DNA of 64,000 nucleotides from an uncultured Lachnospiraceae bacterium (GTDB taxonomy: Bacteria > Bacillota > Clostridia > Lachnospirales > Lachnospiraceae), in the NCBI GenBank assembly GCA_902781455.1, contig CACZJF010000003.1, positions 62,001 to 126,000 on the forward strand, written 5' to 3'. A model generated the notes under the pieces. The model was not told the origin of the DNA and searched no databases. It worked only from the letters and a program-made list of their open reading frames with translations. The translations under genes and the position numbers were made by a program. Shown one piece after another: positions 44,630 to 53,211 of this stretch (positions are counted from its first letter, which is position 1; the number at the start of each line of letters is the position of its first letter).

Positions 44630-44658
44630 TTAACACTGCAGAGGGAATCTGCTATAAT
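44630..44658 (+). promoter_or_regulatory. metN promoter
   Basis: TTAACA (44630-44635) and TATAAT (44653-44658) with exactly 17 bp between. The leader to metN is only about 60 nt, too short for an S-box (SAM-I) riboswitch, and none is visible. Confidence 0.75.
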
Positions 44659-44726
44659 CAGTGGCATTGCGGAATGTTTTGGTGTTTGAAGCAGATTATG
44701 GAATCCGGCAGGAGGAAGCGGAACCT

Positions 44727-45749
44727 ATGAGTGAAATTGAAGTCAGACATCTGTCAAAGACCTTTACACAGAAGGATCTGAAAGTTGACGCACTGAGCGA
44801 TATTAACATTAATATCGAGAAGGGCGATATCTATGGCATCATCGGCATGTCAGGCGCGGGAAAGTCTACCCTGGTCCGGTGCCTGAACTACCTGGAGCGT
44901 CCGACGGACGGGCAGGTGATTGTCCGCGGTCAGGAAATGGGCGCGCTCAGCGAGAAAGAGCTGAGGCAGGCACGGATGAAGATCGCGATGATCTTCCAGT
45001 CCTTCAACCTGCTCCAGCAGAAGAACGCGGTGGAGAACATTTCATTTCCGCTGCGGATCCAGGGAACGCCGAAGAAGGAAGCCAAAGCCAGGGCCAAGGA
45101 GCTGCTCCGGACGGTCGGACTGTCCGACAAGGCGAAGAGCTATCCCAGCCAGCTGTCCGGCGGGCAGCAGCAGAGGGTTGCCATCGCCAGGGCGCTTGCC
45201 TGTGACCCGGATATTCTGCTGTGCGATGAGGCGACAAGCGCGCTTGATCCGCAGACAACCGATCAGATTCTGGATCTGATCAAGGAGATCAACGAGTCGC
45301 TGCATCTGACGATTGTGATCATCACGCATCAGATGTCTGTCATCCAGAAGATCTGCAACCGGGTAGCGATCATCGAGAACGGACACCTTGTGGAAGAGGG
45401 CAGGGTGGAGGATATCTTCAATCATCCGAAGTCCCGCGCCGCGAGGGAATTGATCTTCAGGGAGGTACATGGAGACCCGCCGACGCTGCAGAGTCCGATC
45501 GATGAGATTACAGAGGGCACGAAGATCCGTATCGTATTCACCGCGAATTCGGCATTTGAACCCGTCGTCTCCAACATGATTCTCAAGTTCGGGCAGCCTG
45601 TCAACATCCTGAGGGCGAATACCCGGAATGTCGGCGGGGTGGCAAAGGGCGACATGATCCTGCAGCTGCCTGTCGACCGGGAAACACGCCTGCAGATGGA
45701 GGATTACCTGAAGGAGAGAGGACTTGAAGTAGAGGAGGTGACGACCTGA
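44727..45749 (+). CDS. metN: Methionine ABC transporter ATP-binding protein
   Basis: A 340-aa ATPase of the MetNIQ importer. Walker A is GMSGAGKSTLVRC, the signature is [15 protein letters not shown], Walker B is DILLCDEATSALDP and the H-loop is TIVIITHQMSV. The C-terminal 80 residues (from IRIVFTANSAFEPVVSNMIL) are the NIL (ACT-like) domain that senses methionine and inhibits transport. The frame opens at 44661, but GGAGGAAG at 44711-44718 supports ATG 44727. Its stop overlaps the metI start (TGATG). Methionine is the usual substrate. Confidence 0.95.
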   Translation: MSEIEVRHLSKTFTQKDLKVDALSDININIEKGDIYGIIGMSGAGKSTLVRCLNYLERPTDGQVIVRGQEMGALSEKELRQARMKIAMIFQSFNLLQQKNAVENISFPLRIQGTPKKEAKARAKELLRTVGLSDKAKSYPSQLSGGQQQRVAIARALACDPDILLCDEATSALDPQTTDQILDLIKEINESLHLTIVIITHQMSVIQKICNRVAIIENGHLVEEGRVEDIFNHPKSRAARELIFREVHGDPPTLQSPIDEITEGTKIRIVFTANSAFEPVVSNMILKFGQPVNILRANTRNVGGVAKGDMILQLPVDRETRLQMEDYLKERGLEVEEVTT

Positions 45750-46405
45750 TGGATATGAAGACCATACAGCTTCTCGCGAACGGACTTCTCGAGACGGTTT
45801 ACATGACACTGGTATCCACGGCACTGGGATATCTGATCGGTCTTCCGGTCGGTATTCTTCTGACTGTGACAGACAAGGAAGGAATCAGGCCCAACGCGTT
45901 TATCTACCGGATTCTGGATGTGATCATCAATATTATGCGCAGTATTCCGTTCCTGATCCTTCTGATCCTGCTGATTCCGTTCACCAGGTTCCTGGTCGGA
46001 AAGAGTTACGGTACCACAGCGACCATCGTTCCTCTGGTTGTCTCGGCTGCGCCTTACATCGCGCGTATGGTGGAATCCTCCCTGAAGGAGGTGGACGCAG
46101 GCGTGATTGAGGCAGCGCGCTCCATGGGAGCGAGCAACCTGACGATCGTATTCCGTGTTCTGCTGGTGGAGGCGAAGACGTCCCTGATCACCGGTGCGAC
46201 CATCACACTTGGCACAATCCTCGGATACTCTGCCATGGCAGGAACCGTAGCCGGAGGAGGACTCGGCGACATTGCCATCCAGTACGGCTATTATCGCTGG
46301 CAGACAGACATCATGCTGATTACGGTTGCCCTTCTGGTGATTCTGTTCCAGATCTTCCAGATGATCGGAATGAAGATCGCGAGTGCGCTGGATCACAGGA
46401 AGTAG
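45749..46405 (+). CDS. metI: Methionine ABC transporter permease
   Basis: A 218-aa permease with five helices, the MetI fold. LLANGLLETVYMTLVSTALG at the N-terminus, the GLPVGILL and NIMRSIPFLILLILLIPF segments and the EAA loop VIEAARSMGASNLTIVFRVL are diagnostic. It overlaps metN by one base (TGATG). metQ follows after a 182-bp gap. Confidence 0.95.
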   Translation: MDMKTIQLLANGLLETVYMTLVSTALGYLIGLPVGILLTVTDKEGIRPNAFIYRILDVIINIMRSIPFLILLILLIPFTRFLVGKSYGTTATIVPLVVSAAPYIARMVESSLKEVDAGVIEAARSMGASNLTIVFRVLLVEAKTSLITGATITLGTILGYSAMAGTVAGGGLGDIAIQYGYYRWQTDIMLITVALLVILFQIFQMIGMKIASALDHRK

Positions 46406-46503
46406 TGTTGGCACTATAGGTTGAATCTATAACGGACTATAGTTTTCCTGTATTATCCATTTTGAGGACAGGTGTGTTATCATCGTCCCAGTTACTGAAG
46501 ACC

Positions 46504-46542
46504 GGCCTGCGTCACAGGAATCAGGCCAAGATTACAGCTTGG
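46504..46542 (+). promoter_or_regulatory. Hairpins in the 182-bp metI-metQ gap
   Basis: GGCCTG/CAGGCC (46504-46527) and CCAAG/CTTGG (46526-46542) share two bases, so only one can be fully formed at a time. The gap also contains ACTATAG twice (46413-46419 and 46436-46442). No promoter fits well and no SAM riboswitch consensus was recognised. The hairpins may adjust the higher metQ expression commonly needed for a binding protein. Confidence 0.3.
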
Positions 46543-46587
46543 GTCTGCGGGAAGAAGAGCAGGCCATGTATCAGGAGGAGGTTTGTT

Positions 46588-47433
46588 ATGAAGAAACAGG
46601 TTATTGCAGCTCTGATCACAGGTGCGTTTGTTCTGGGCACACTGCCGATGAGCGTATTCGCGGATGACCTTGAGCCGATCACCGTGGCAGCCACGGCGAA
46701 CCCGCATGCGGAGATCCTGGAGCAGGCGAAGCCGCTGCTCGAGGAGAAGGGCTATGATCTGCAGGTCGAAGTCTTTGCGGATTATGTTCTTCCGAATGAA
46801 GTTGTAGAGTCCGGCGAGATGGACGCGAACTATTTCCAGCACATCAACTATCTGAATTCCTTCAATGAGGAGCAGGGAACCCATCTGGTTGACGCCGGTG
46901 AGATCCACTATGAGCCGTTCGGCATCTACGCAGGACAGAAGGAGTCCCTCGATGACGTGGCTGACGGTGATTCCGTTGCTGTCCCGAACGATACCACGAA
47001 CGAAGCAAGAGCGCTTCTTCTGCTCGAGGCACAGGGATGGATTACGCTGGATCCGGAAGCGGGCATCACCGCGACGCCGGAAGACATCACCGACAACCCC
47101 TACAACCTTGAGATCGAGCCGTTTGAGGCAGCACAGGTAGCGCGTCATATCGACGAGGTTTCCTATGTGGTTCTGAACGGCAACTACGCGCTGGAAGCCG
47201 GCCTGAACGCAGGAACCGACGCGCTGGCAGTTGAGACTGCGGACTCTGACGCGATCCAGCAGTATGTGAACGTCATCGCTGTCAAGGAAGGCAATGAGAA
47301 TGAAGAGAAGATCCAGGCGCTGGTTGAGGTCCTCAAGAGCGACGAGATCGTCAACTACATCAACGAGGAGTACTCCGGCGCGGTTGTTCCTTTTGATGGC
47401 GAAGTGGAAGCGGCTGAGACGGAAGCCGAGTAA
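46588..47433 (+). CDS. metQ: Methionine-binding protein MetQ (NlpA family) without lipobox
   Basis: A 281-aa NlpA-family binding protein. The mature part ITVAATANPHAEILEQAKPL, VEVFADYVLPNEVVESGEMD, ANYFQHINYLNSF and VSYVVLNGNYALEAGL is typical. The signal peptide MKKQVIAALITGAFVLGTLP then MSVFADD looks like a signal peptidase I type: there is no lipobox Cys, indeed no Cys in the whole protein, although MetQ is normally a lipoprotein. The C-terminus is acidic (EVEAAETEAE). AGGAGGAGG precedes ATG 46588; the frame opens further up at 46462, but that extension has no signal. How it is held at the cell surface is unclear. Confidence 0.9.
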   Translation: MKKQVIAALITGAFVLGTLPMSVFADDLEPITVAATANPHAEILEQAKPLLEEKGYDLQVEVFADYVLPNEVVESGEMDANYFQHINYLNSFNEEQGTHLVDAGEIHYEPFGIYAGQKESLDDVADGDSVAVPNDTTNEARALLLLEAQGWITLDPEAGITATPEDITDNPYNLEIEPFEAAQVARHIDEVSYVVLNGNYALEAGLNAGTDALAVETADSDAIQQYVNVIAVKEGNENEEKIQALVEVLKSDEIVNYINEEYSGAVVPFDGEVEAAETEAE

Positions 47434-47493
47434 GAACTGTTGATTGGCCGGGTCAGATATGGATTCGGACCTAACTGAAGTGTGATTGTGTGG

Positions 47494-47521
47494 AGGGAGA
47501 AGTGAAGGCTTCTCCCTTTCC
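47494..47521 (+). terminator. Terminator after metQ
   Basis: GGGAGAAG (47495-47502) / CTTCTCCC (47509-47516), a perfect 8-bp stem with a 6-nt loop, followed by TTTCCTT. Confidence 0.7.
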
Positions 47522-47539
47522 TTATCTGCGATTCGATCC

Positions 47540-47568
47540 TTGATCTTTGGGAAAATACACTGCATAAT
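47540..47568 (+). promoter_or_regulatory. Probable aroC promoter
   Basis: TTGATC (47540-47545) and CATAAT (47563-47568) with a 17-bp spacer. A CCGGC/GCCGG hairpin follows in the leader at about 47581-47599. Confidence 0.55.
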
Positions 47569-47646
47569 CAGGAAAGAAATCCGGCGGCAAGTCTGCCGGT
47601 TGCAGGCTGAAAAGCAAGAAGAGATTTCAGAAAGGAAGCGGAAGGT

Positions 47647-48735
47647 ATGGCGGGTTCAACTTACGGTACGCTGTTCAGGATCACAACCTGGGGGGAAAGT
47701 CACGGGGAAGGAGTCGGCGTTGTCGTAGACGGCTGCCCGGCGGGACTGGACCTGTGCGGGGAGGATATTCAGAAATACCTGGACCGCAGAAAACCCGGTC
47801 AGAATCAGTATACGACGAAGCGGTCGGAATCTGACAACATACGGATCCTGTCCGGCGTGTTTGAAGGAAAGACCACCGGTACACCGATTTCTCTTCTGGT
47901 TATGAATGAAGACCAGCATTCGAAGGATTACAGCCATCTGAGCCAGATCTACCGGCCGGGCCATGCGGATTACGGATATGACGCAAAGTATGGAATCCGT
48001 GATTACAGAGGCGGCGGGCGTTCTTCCGGAAGGGAAACGATCGGACGGGTGGCTGCAGGCGCCATCGCGGCGAAGCTCCTCGAAAAGATGGGGATCCGGG
48101 TGCAGGCATATACCGCATCCGTCGGGCCTGTCGTCTGTGATCCGGCAAACTTTGATGAAGCGTATCAGAAAAGCAGCAGGCTTTGCATGCCGGATCCGGA
48201 GGCGGAGCTGCAGGCGCAGGAGTATCTGGACGAATGCATGCAGAATGGTGATTCTGCCGGCGGGACGGTAATATGCAGAGTTTCCGGCGTACCGGCCGGG
48301 ATCGGAGAGCCGGTTTTTGACAAGCTGGATGCGCTGCTCGGACAGGCGATCTTCTCGATCGGCGCAGTCAAAGGGGTTGAGATCGGAGACGGTTTTGCAG
48401 CCGCTCAGGCCACAGGATCTCAGAACAATGACCAGTGCGGCACTCATACAAACCACGCAGGCGGCATCCTTGGCGGAATGAGCTCCGGAAAAACGATTGT
48501 GATCCGGGCGGCGTTCAAGCCGACCCCCTCGATCTCACAGAAACAGCATGCGCTCGGAAAGGACGGTCTGGTCCATGACCTTGCGATCAAAGGACGTCAT
48601 GATCCTCTGATCGCGCCGCGCGCCACAGTCGTAGTAGAGTGCATGACAGCCATCGTGATTCTGGATCTTCTGATGAGAAACATGAGCGCGAGGCTGGAAA
48701 CAATGCTGTCTGTGTATGGCGGATTCCGGGATTGA
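47647..48735 (+). CDS. aroC: Chorismate synthase
   Basis: Final step of the shikimate pathway, converting 5-enolpyruvylshikimate-3-phosphate to chorismate with reduced FMN. The 362-aa protein has all three signatures: [20 protein letters not shown], the [20 protein letters not shown] segment, and [19 protein letters not shown], plus [16 protein letters not shown] near the C-terminus. AAAGGAAGCGGAAGG lies just upstream of ATG 47647. It has its own promoter and stands alone, convergent with the pseudouridine synthase gene; a weak CTGCC/GGCAG hairpin lies between them. Confidence 0.97.
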   Translation: MAGSTYGTLFRITTWGESHGEGVGVVVDGCPAGLDLCGEDIQKYLDRRKPGQNQYTTKRSESDNIRILSGVFEGKTTGTPISLLVMNEDQHSKDYSHLSQIYRPGHADYGYDAKYGIRDYRGGGRSSGRETIGRVAAGAIAAKLLEKMGIRVQAYTASVGPVVCDPANFDEAYQKSSRLCMPDPEAELQAQEYLDECMQNGDSAGGTVICRVSGVPAGIGEPVFDKLDALLGQAIFSIGAVKGVEIGDGFAAAQATGSQNNDQCGTHTNHAGGILGGMSSGKTIVIRAAFKPTPSISQKQHALGKDGLVHDLAIKGRHDPLIAPRATVVVECMTAIVILDLLMRNMSARLETMLSVYGGFRD

Positions 48736-48781
48736 TCCTTGCTGCCGGAAGGCAGGATTTTGCAAAGGCCAGGCTACTGCT

Positions 48782-49762
48782 TCAGCTTCGGAGCAGGCGG
48801 CGGATATCCTCAGGAAGCGGTGCGGCAAACCGCATCTGCTCTCTGGTGATCGGGTGCATGAACTCCAGCCGCAGGGAGTGAAGCGCCTGGCGGTTGATCC
48901 ATTCCGGCTGTCCGGATGTTTCAGCCTGGGAGATTCCTTCGTCTCCATCGCCTGCGGCGGTCCGGAGTGTTTCTTCTGATGCCGTCCGTCCGTACAGCGT
49001 ATCCCCGACGACCGGGTGATGAATGTAAGCCATGTGCACACGGATCTGGTGTGTCCGGCCTGTTTCCAGATGTACCGACAGCGCGGTTGTGTCATGCGCT
49101 TTGTGATAGGAGAGCGGAGCGTAATGCGTGACAGAGCGCTGCCCGCTTTCAAAGTCCACGCACCGTTCCACCAGGGAAGCGGTGCGCCTTTTGATGGGAG
49201 CATCGATGGTTCCGGGTTCTTCGATTCTGCCGTGTACGACGGTAAGATACGTCCGCCGGATCCGGCGGCTCTTCATCTCATCATACAATATGGCAGAGCT
49301 TGCCATGTTTTTTGCGATGATCACCAGACCGCTTGTGTTCCGGTCAAGGCGGTTCACGCATCGATAGACAAATGGAATCCCCTGTGCCTCATAATAGGCC
49401 GCGACGCCGTTTCCCAGTGTATATTCAAAGTGGCCGATGGATGGCTGAATGGGAAGAAAAGGCGGCTTGTTGATGACAAGGATGTCCTCGTCCTCATACT
49501 GGATGTCCAGATCCATGGGATTCGGAACGATGGTTTGAGAGGGAATCTCATCCGTGAAAATAACCTCCAGGAGATCTCCCCTGCGGACCGGGTGGTTTGT
49601 GAACACAGCCTCACCGTTTAAAAGAAGCGTATTCTCGTGATGGCGAAGGTACGTCAGCAGATGACGTGAGAATCCACGCGATCGCAGGAACTCCGCGCAC
49701 GTCGCCGGACGGTTTCCGGTCATCATGTTTTCTTCGATCTGATATCTGATCTGTCTTCTCAT
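48782..49762 (-). CDS. RluA/RluD-family pseudouridine synthase
   Basis: A 326-aa RNA pseudouridine synthase. An N-terminal S4-like domain (CAEFLRSRGFSRHLLTYLRH, then LLLNGEAVFTNHPVRRGD) precedes the catalytic domain: INKPPFLPIQPS, the catalytic Asp in CVNRLDRNTSGLVIIAKN, and the GRTHQIRVHMAYIHHPVVGD motif. The target position in rRNA or tRNA cannot be read. Several in-frame starts exist up to ATG 49852; I chose 49762 (MRRQIRYQI) because the upstream extension overlaps the palindromic operator at 49837-49862, but no strong ribosome binding site decides it. Confidence 0.85.
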   Translation of the reverse strand: MRRQIRYQIEENMMTGNRPATCAEFLRSRGFSRHLLTYLRHHENTLLLNGEAVFTNHPVRRGDLLEVIFTDEIPSQTIVPNPMDLDIQYEDEDILVINKPPFLPIQPSIGHFEYTLGNGVAAYYEAQGIPFVYRCVNRLDRNTSGLVIIAKNMASSAILYDEMKSRRIRRTYLTVVHGRIEEPGTIDAPIKRRTASLVERCVDFESGQRSVTHYAPLSYHKAHDTTALSVHLETGRTHQIRVHMAYIHHPVVGDTLYGRTASEETLRTAAGDGDEGISQAETSGQPEWINRQALHSLRLEFMHPITREQMRFAAPLPEDIRRLLRS

Positions 49763-49836
49763 CCCCGTTACCGCTTTCTGTGGGAAAGAATCCCGAATCA
49801 TCAGGAACGATGCCATCATAACACAAACCCGGGAAA

Positions 49837-49862
49837 ATGGAAATATTTCCATACATGGAAAT
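49837..49862. promoter_or_regulatory. Operator: three palindromic half-sites
   Basis: ATGGAAAT (49837-49844), ATTTCCAT (49845-49852) and, after AC, ATGGAAAT (49855-49862). The first pair forms a perfect 16-bp palindrome and the second pair a perfect 8-2-8 palindrome. It lies just upstream of the promoter of the HTH-Uma2 gene, which encodes an HTH domain, suggesting autoregulation. Confidence 0.65.
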
Positions 49863-49869
49863 AAAACGG

Positions 49870-49898
49870 TTGCTGATAAGAACTGTGTTTGATAAAAT
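49870..49898 (+). promoter_or_regulatory. Probable promoter of the HTH-Uma2 gene
   Basis: TTGCTG (49870-49875) and TAAAAT (49893-49898) with a 17-bp spacer, starting eight bases after the triple operator. Confidence 0.55.
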
Positions 49899-49940
49899 GA
49901 ACCTGCAGAAGTGTTCCCGTCTTGTATGGAGGGCTGGACG

Positions 49941-50792
49941 ATGATGACAATAGAGGAGATGAAGAAACAGAAGAAAAAGCTTGGCTACACGAACAGGAAG
50001 ATAGCCGAAGAGACAGGCATACCGCTGGGAACCGTACAGAAGATTTTTGCCGGTGTGACCAGATCGCCCCGGTGGGATAAGCTGCAGGCTCTGGAACGGC
50101 TGCTGAAAGAGGAAGATCCCCAATCTGTATCTGTTCCGGATCAAAAGCAGGAAGTGCCTTCCATGGTCCATGAGGAGATAACTTATGCATGGATACAGCC
50201 GGATGACAGAGATCCTTCCGGCGGGAAAGATCCCAGACAGGGATCGTATACAGTGGAAGATTATATGGCGTTGCCGGACGAGCGGCGTGTTGAGCTGATT
50301 GACGGATTTCTTTACGATATGGCATCCCCGTCTTTGCTTCATCAGGCGATTCTCAGGGAACTGGTCATGCAGTTTTACAGCTGTATGGAAAACCACCCGG
50401 ACTGTGAGTTATTTTTTGCGCCTTCCGACGTTCAGCTTGGAAAGAACAAAAGGACGGTTGTACAGCCCGATTTGTTTGTTTTCTGCGGACGGGAGATTCA
50501 GCAGATCGATATGCTGAGGGAAGCGCCGGATTTTATCATCGAGGTGGTATCTCCCTCAAATCCGGAGCATGATAAGTTCAGGAAGCTGAATAAGTACCGG
50601 TTCGCGGGTGTCAGGGAATACTGGATTGTCGATCCGCAGACCAGGAAGGTTACCGTTTATCATCTGGAACAGGACCTGGAACCGGAAGTGTATGGTTTCA
50701 CCGATTCGATACCGGTCGGAATTTCTGAGGGATCCTGCAGAATCGATTTTGCGGATATCACAAAGCGGGTGAAAAAGTATTTTAGACAATGA
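49941..50792 (+). CDS. HTH-Uma2 fusion protein (XRE-like DNA-binding domain + Uma2/DUF820 nuclease fold)
   Basis: A 283-aa two-domain protein. Residues 1-60 are a helix-turn-helix (KKLGYTNRKIAEETGIPLGT, VQKIFAG). Residues 95-275 are the Uma2/DUF820 domain of the PD-(D/E)XK superfamily: YMALPDERRVELIDGFLYDM, VVQPDLFVFC with the metal Asp, and PDFIIEVVSPSN with the Glu of the E-x-K position (Val follows where a Lys or Gln is common), then KYRFAGVREYWIVDPQTRKV. The function of Uma2 proteins is unknown; nuclease activity is an inference from the fold. GGAGGG at 49927-49932 supports ATG 49941. A triple operator and promoter lie upstream, and a DAC-like gene follows after 59 bp. Confidence 0.82.
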   Translation: MMTIEEMKKQKKKLGYTNRKIAEETGIPLGTVQKIFAGVTRSPRWDKLQALERLLKEEDPQSVSVPDQKQEVPSMVHEEITYAWIQPDDRDPSGGKDPRQGSYTVEDYMALPDERRVELIDGFLYDMASPSLLHQAILRELVMQFYSCMENHPDCELFFAPSDVQLGKNKRTVVQPDLFVFCGREIQQIDMLREAPDFIIEVVSPSNPEHDKFRKLNKYRFAGVREYWIVDPQTRKVTVYHLEQDLEPEVYGFTDSIPVGISEGSCRIDFADITKRVKKYFRQ

Positions 50793-50851
50793 AAGATGCG
50801 TCTTTTTGCGCTATACTGAATATGGAACATAAAGTGTAAGGAGAAGCCTGC

Positions 50852-51970
50852 ATGGAAGCCGTCACAGCGTTTGTTGATGCATTCTATGATGATTACGTAA
50901 GATCCGGCTATGCCAGGGAAGAGGATCAGCATCTGCCTTCGAAGGATGTACTGGTCAGAGTCTGCGGGGTTTTGCTGAATACAAGCTGTTTCCGGGAAGA
51001 GGGCCGGTATTCTTCATTCCGCGTCTGCTTTATCACACCGGAGTCGGAGCTGCTGGACTCTTATCTGTATTCCCATACGGTTCTGTTTGAGAATCCGATT
51101 CCCTTTCAGCCGCGGGAGCTGCACAGACTGGCACCTGCGCTGAACGCGGACATGAGCTATCTGATGCTGGATGTTTCGTGCGAGCCCTATCAGGCGATCG
51201 GAATCGTTGCTTCCTATACCGTCTGGGAAAAGATCATGTCGAAGGAGGTTGCGTCAGGAAACCGGATGCCCAGGATTCCGAATATTCTGGTGAAGGGCCC
51301 GGGTGAACTGGAGATCTGTTTCGGAGAGGCAAGCCTTGCAGCCTACAAGGCAGGAGAGTGTGTCTTTTTCCGCACTGACGCGTTCGTTTCAACTGTTGTC
51401 GCACAGCAGCTGAGGAAAGATTCCATGGTTCCGGAAGAAGACCGCCTGCGCATGCTGTACAGGGTTCTGTGGAATGTGTCGCAGTATGGGCATGGCGGAC
51501 ATCTCTTTTTCGTACCGTCTGCCGGGGCATGTGAAGGACGCCTCAACATCAAGTACAGGGTAAAAAGCAGATTTGCGTTTCAGGAGAAAGAAAGCGTCAT
51601 GGATCTTCCTGACGCAAAGAGAGAAAAGGAGATCATCGCCTATGCGGACATGATTTCAAAGTTTACCATGGTGGACGGTGCCGTCGTACTGACAAAGAAT
51701 TTCGATCTTCTGGGGTTTGGAGCAGAAACACTTGTAAGAGAGGGGAACCGGAAGACACCGGATATGTGTTTTATCGGCTATGATGGCAAAGAAGACAAGA
51801 CGAAGCATTTTCATGACAATGGCATGCGGCACAGAAGCTGTTACCATTTCTGTGATATGGTAGAGGGGACAGTCGGCATCATCTTCTCACATGATGATGT
51901 GATCAAGGCATGTACAAAGCATAACGGCAGGGTGATCGTATATGATCATGTGGTGCTGCCGATGCTGTAA
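50852..51970 (+). CDS. Protein with DisA/DAC-type nucleotide-binding motifs (DACNV-like)
   Basis: A 372-aa protein. The C-terminal third has DisA_N-like features: VDGAVVLTKNFDLLGFGAET with a DGA motif at 275-277, and GMRHRSCYHFCDMVEGTVGI with RHRS at 326-329, followed by SHDDVIKAC. DGA and RHR are the two ATP-contacting motifs of diadenylate cyclases. Here they are 51 residues apart instead of about 33, because of an inserted charged loop. The N-terminal 200 residues show no known fold. This pattern recalls the DACNV group of putative nucleotide sensors or synthases predicted in conflict systems. AAGGAG precedes ATG 50852, and a TATACT box at 50812-50817 could give it its own transcript. Confidence 0.55.
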   Translation: MEAVTAFVDAFYDDYVRSGYAREEDQHLPSKDVLVRVCGVLLNTSCFREEGRYSSFRVCFITPESELLDSYLYSHTVLFENPIPFQPRELHRLAPALNADMSYLMLDVSCEPYQAIGIVASYTVWEKIMSKEVASGNRMPRIPNILVKGPGELEICFGEASLAAYKAGECVFFRTDAFVSTVVAQQLRKDSMVPEEDRLRMLYRVLWNVSQYGHGGHLFFVPSAGACEGRLNIKYRVKSRFAFQEKESVMDLPDAKREKEIIAYADMISKFTMVDGAVVLTKNFDLLGFGAETLVREGNRKTPDMCFIGYDGKEDKTKHFHDNGMRHRSCYHFCDMVEGTVGIIFSHDDVIKACTKHNGRVIVYDHVVLPML

Positions 51971-52030
51971 ACCAATGGAACATCAGAAGATCAGGAAGTC
52001 GGGCAAAAAGCGCAGAAAGGAATTCTGAGC

Positions 52031-53086
52031 ATGAAGAATAAGAAATATGTCGCGTATATCGGAACCTATACACATGGGAGCAGCATCGGCATTCATATCT
52101 ATGATATGGACAACGAGACGCGTACCCTGACGGAGCGGGACGTGATTCCTGTTCATAATTCTTCCTATGTCACCAAGTCAAGGAGCGGAGAGTATCTGTA
52201 CTCGATCGCCGATGAAGGTGTTGAAGTGCTGAAGATTGAGAAGAACGGTGATCTGACACCGATCAACAAGGTCAACATCGAGGGGATGCGGGGCTGCTAT
52301 CTGTCGACGGATGTGTCCGGAAAGTTTCTGTTTGTCGGCGGCTATCACGACGGCAAGGTGACAGTCGTACATACGCACAAGGACGGCAGGCTCGGATCGG
52401 TTCTGGACGGCGTATTCCATCAGGGAATCGGATCTGTCGGAGAGAGAAATTTCCGCCCTCATGTCAGCTGTGTGATCCCGACCCCCGATGACAAGTATCT
52501 GTGCGCGGTGGACAACGGTGTGGATCAGGTGAAGATCTACAAGGTAACGCCGGTGACCGGCAAGCTACATCTGTACAGCATTCTCCGCCTTCCGCTGGAA
52601 TCAGCGCCCAGGCTGATGGTATTCTCCAAAGACGGCAGGTTCGCTTACATCAACTGCGAGATGACAAACAAGATCTATGTCTATCGATATGACGGGAGCG
52701 GGAAGGAGCCGACCTTCGAAAAGATCCAGGAAGTCCAGAGCATGTATGATGACAAGGACGTGTCCTCCGCCAGCTGCGCGCTGAAGGTATCTCCCAGCGG
52801 AAAGTACCTGTACTGTTCCAGCGCAGGTGAAAACTCGGTCGGCATCTTCCGGATCAACCAGGAAACGGGAATCCTGACAAAGATCCTGATCCTTCCCATC
52901 AGCGGAGGCTACCCGAAGGACATCGATGTCTTCCCGGATGAGAAGACCCTGATTGTCCTGTGCCACGAATCCGGTTATATGCGGTTCTTCACGATCGACT
53001 ATGAGAAGGGCACGCTGGTTATGAAAGGAAAGCAGCAGTATGTGGAGACACCCAACTGCATTCTGATCTCACAGACAGAAGAATGA
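52031..53086 (+). CDS. Lactonase-family beta-propeller protein (6-phosphogluconolactonase-like)
   Basis: A 351-aa seven-bladed propeller of the Pgl/YbhE lactonase family, expected to hydrolyse 6-phosphogluconolactone or a related lactone in the cytoplasm. MKNKKYVAYIGTYTHGSSIG at the N-terminus, SRSGEYLYSIADEG, RPHVSCVIPTPDDKYLCAVD with the family's conserved H and D, and SPSGKYLYCSSAGENSVGIF are blade repeats. AAAGGAATTC precedes ATG 52031. It lies 60 bp after the DAC-like gene and may be co-transcribed. A strong hairpin follows. Confidence 0.82.
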   Translation: MKNKKYVAYIGTYTHGSSIGIHIYDMDNETRTLTERDVIPVHNSSYVTKSRSGEYLYSIADEGVEVLKIEKNGDLTPINKVNIEGMRGCYLSTDVSGKFLFVGGYHDGKVTVVHTHKDGRLGSVLDGVFHQGIGSVGERNFRPHVSCVIPTPDDKYLCAVDNGVDQVKIYKVTPVTGKLHLYSILRLPLESAPRLMVFSKDGRFAYINCEMTNKIYVYRYDGSGKEPTFEKIQEVQSMYDDKDVSSASCALKVSPSGKYLYCSSAGENSVGIFRINQETGILTKILILPISGGYPKDIDVFPDEKTLIVLCHESGYMRFFTIDYEKGTLVMKGKQQYVETPNCILISQTEE

Positions 53087-53113
53087 AATTCTGATTGTGC
53101 ATCATCATAATAA

Positions 53114-53149
53114 ACAGGCGGGAGCAGGCGAAAGTCTGCTCCCGCCTGT
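53114..53149 (+). terminator. Hairpin terminator after the lactonase gene
   Basis: A perfect 13-bp stem CAGGCGGGAGCAG (53115-53127) / CTGCTCCCGCCTG (53136-53148) with an 8-nt loop. The T-run is poor on the plus strand (TCTGGTT). Confidence 0.65.
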
Positions 53150-53167
53150 CTGGTTGATACAAAAGAG

Positions 53168-53195
53168 TTGACATATCTGTACGAACCTCTATAAT
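53168..53195 (+). promoter_or_regulatory. Consensus promoter of the XRE-cupin/potABCD region
   Basis: TTGACA (53168-53173) and TATAAT (53190-53195), both perfect, with a 16-bp spacer. This is the best sigma-70-type promoter in the window. The leader to the regulator is about 140 nt. Confidence 0.85.
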
Positions 53196-53211
53196 CGATC
53201 TTGTGCGGTTT

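Noticed and set aside
44609-44726. SAM riboswitch upstream of metN
   Set aside because: The predicted leader is about 60 nt, too short, and lacks the S-box core. The metI-metQ gap also does not fit.
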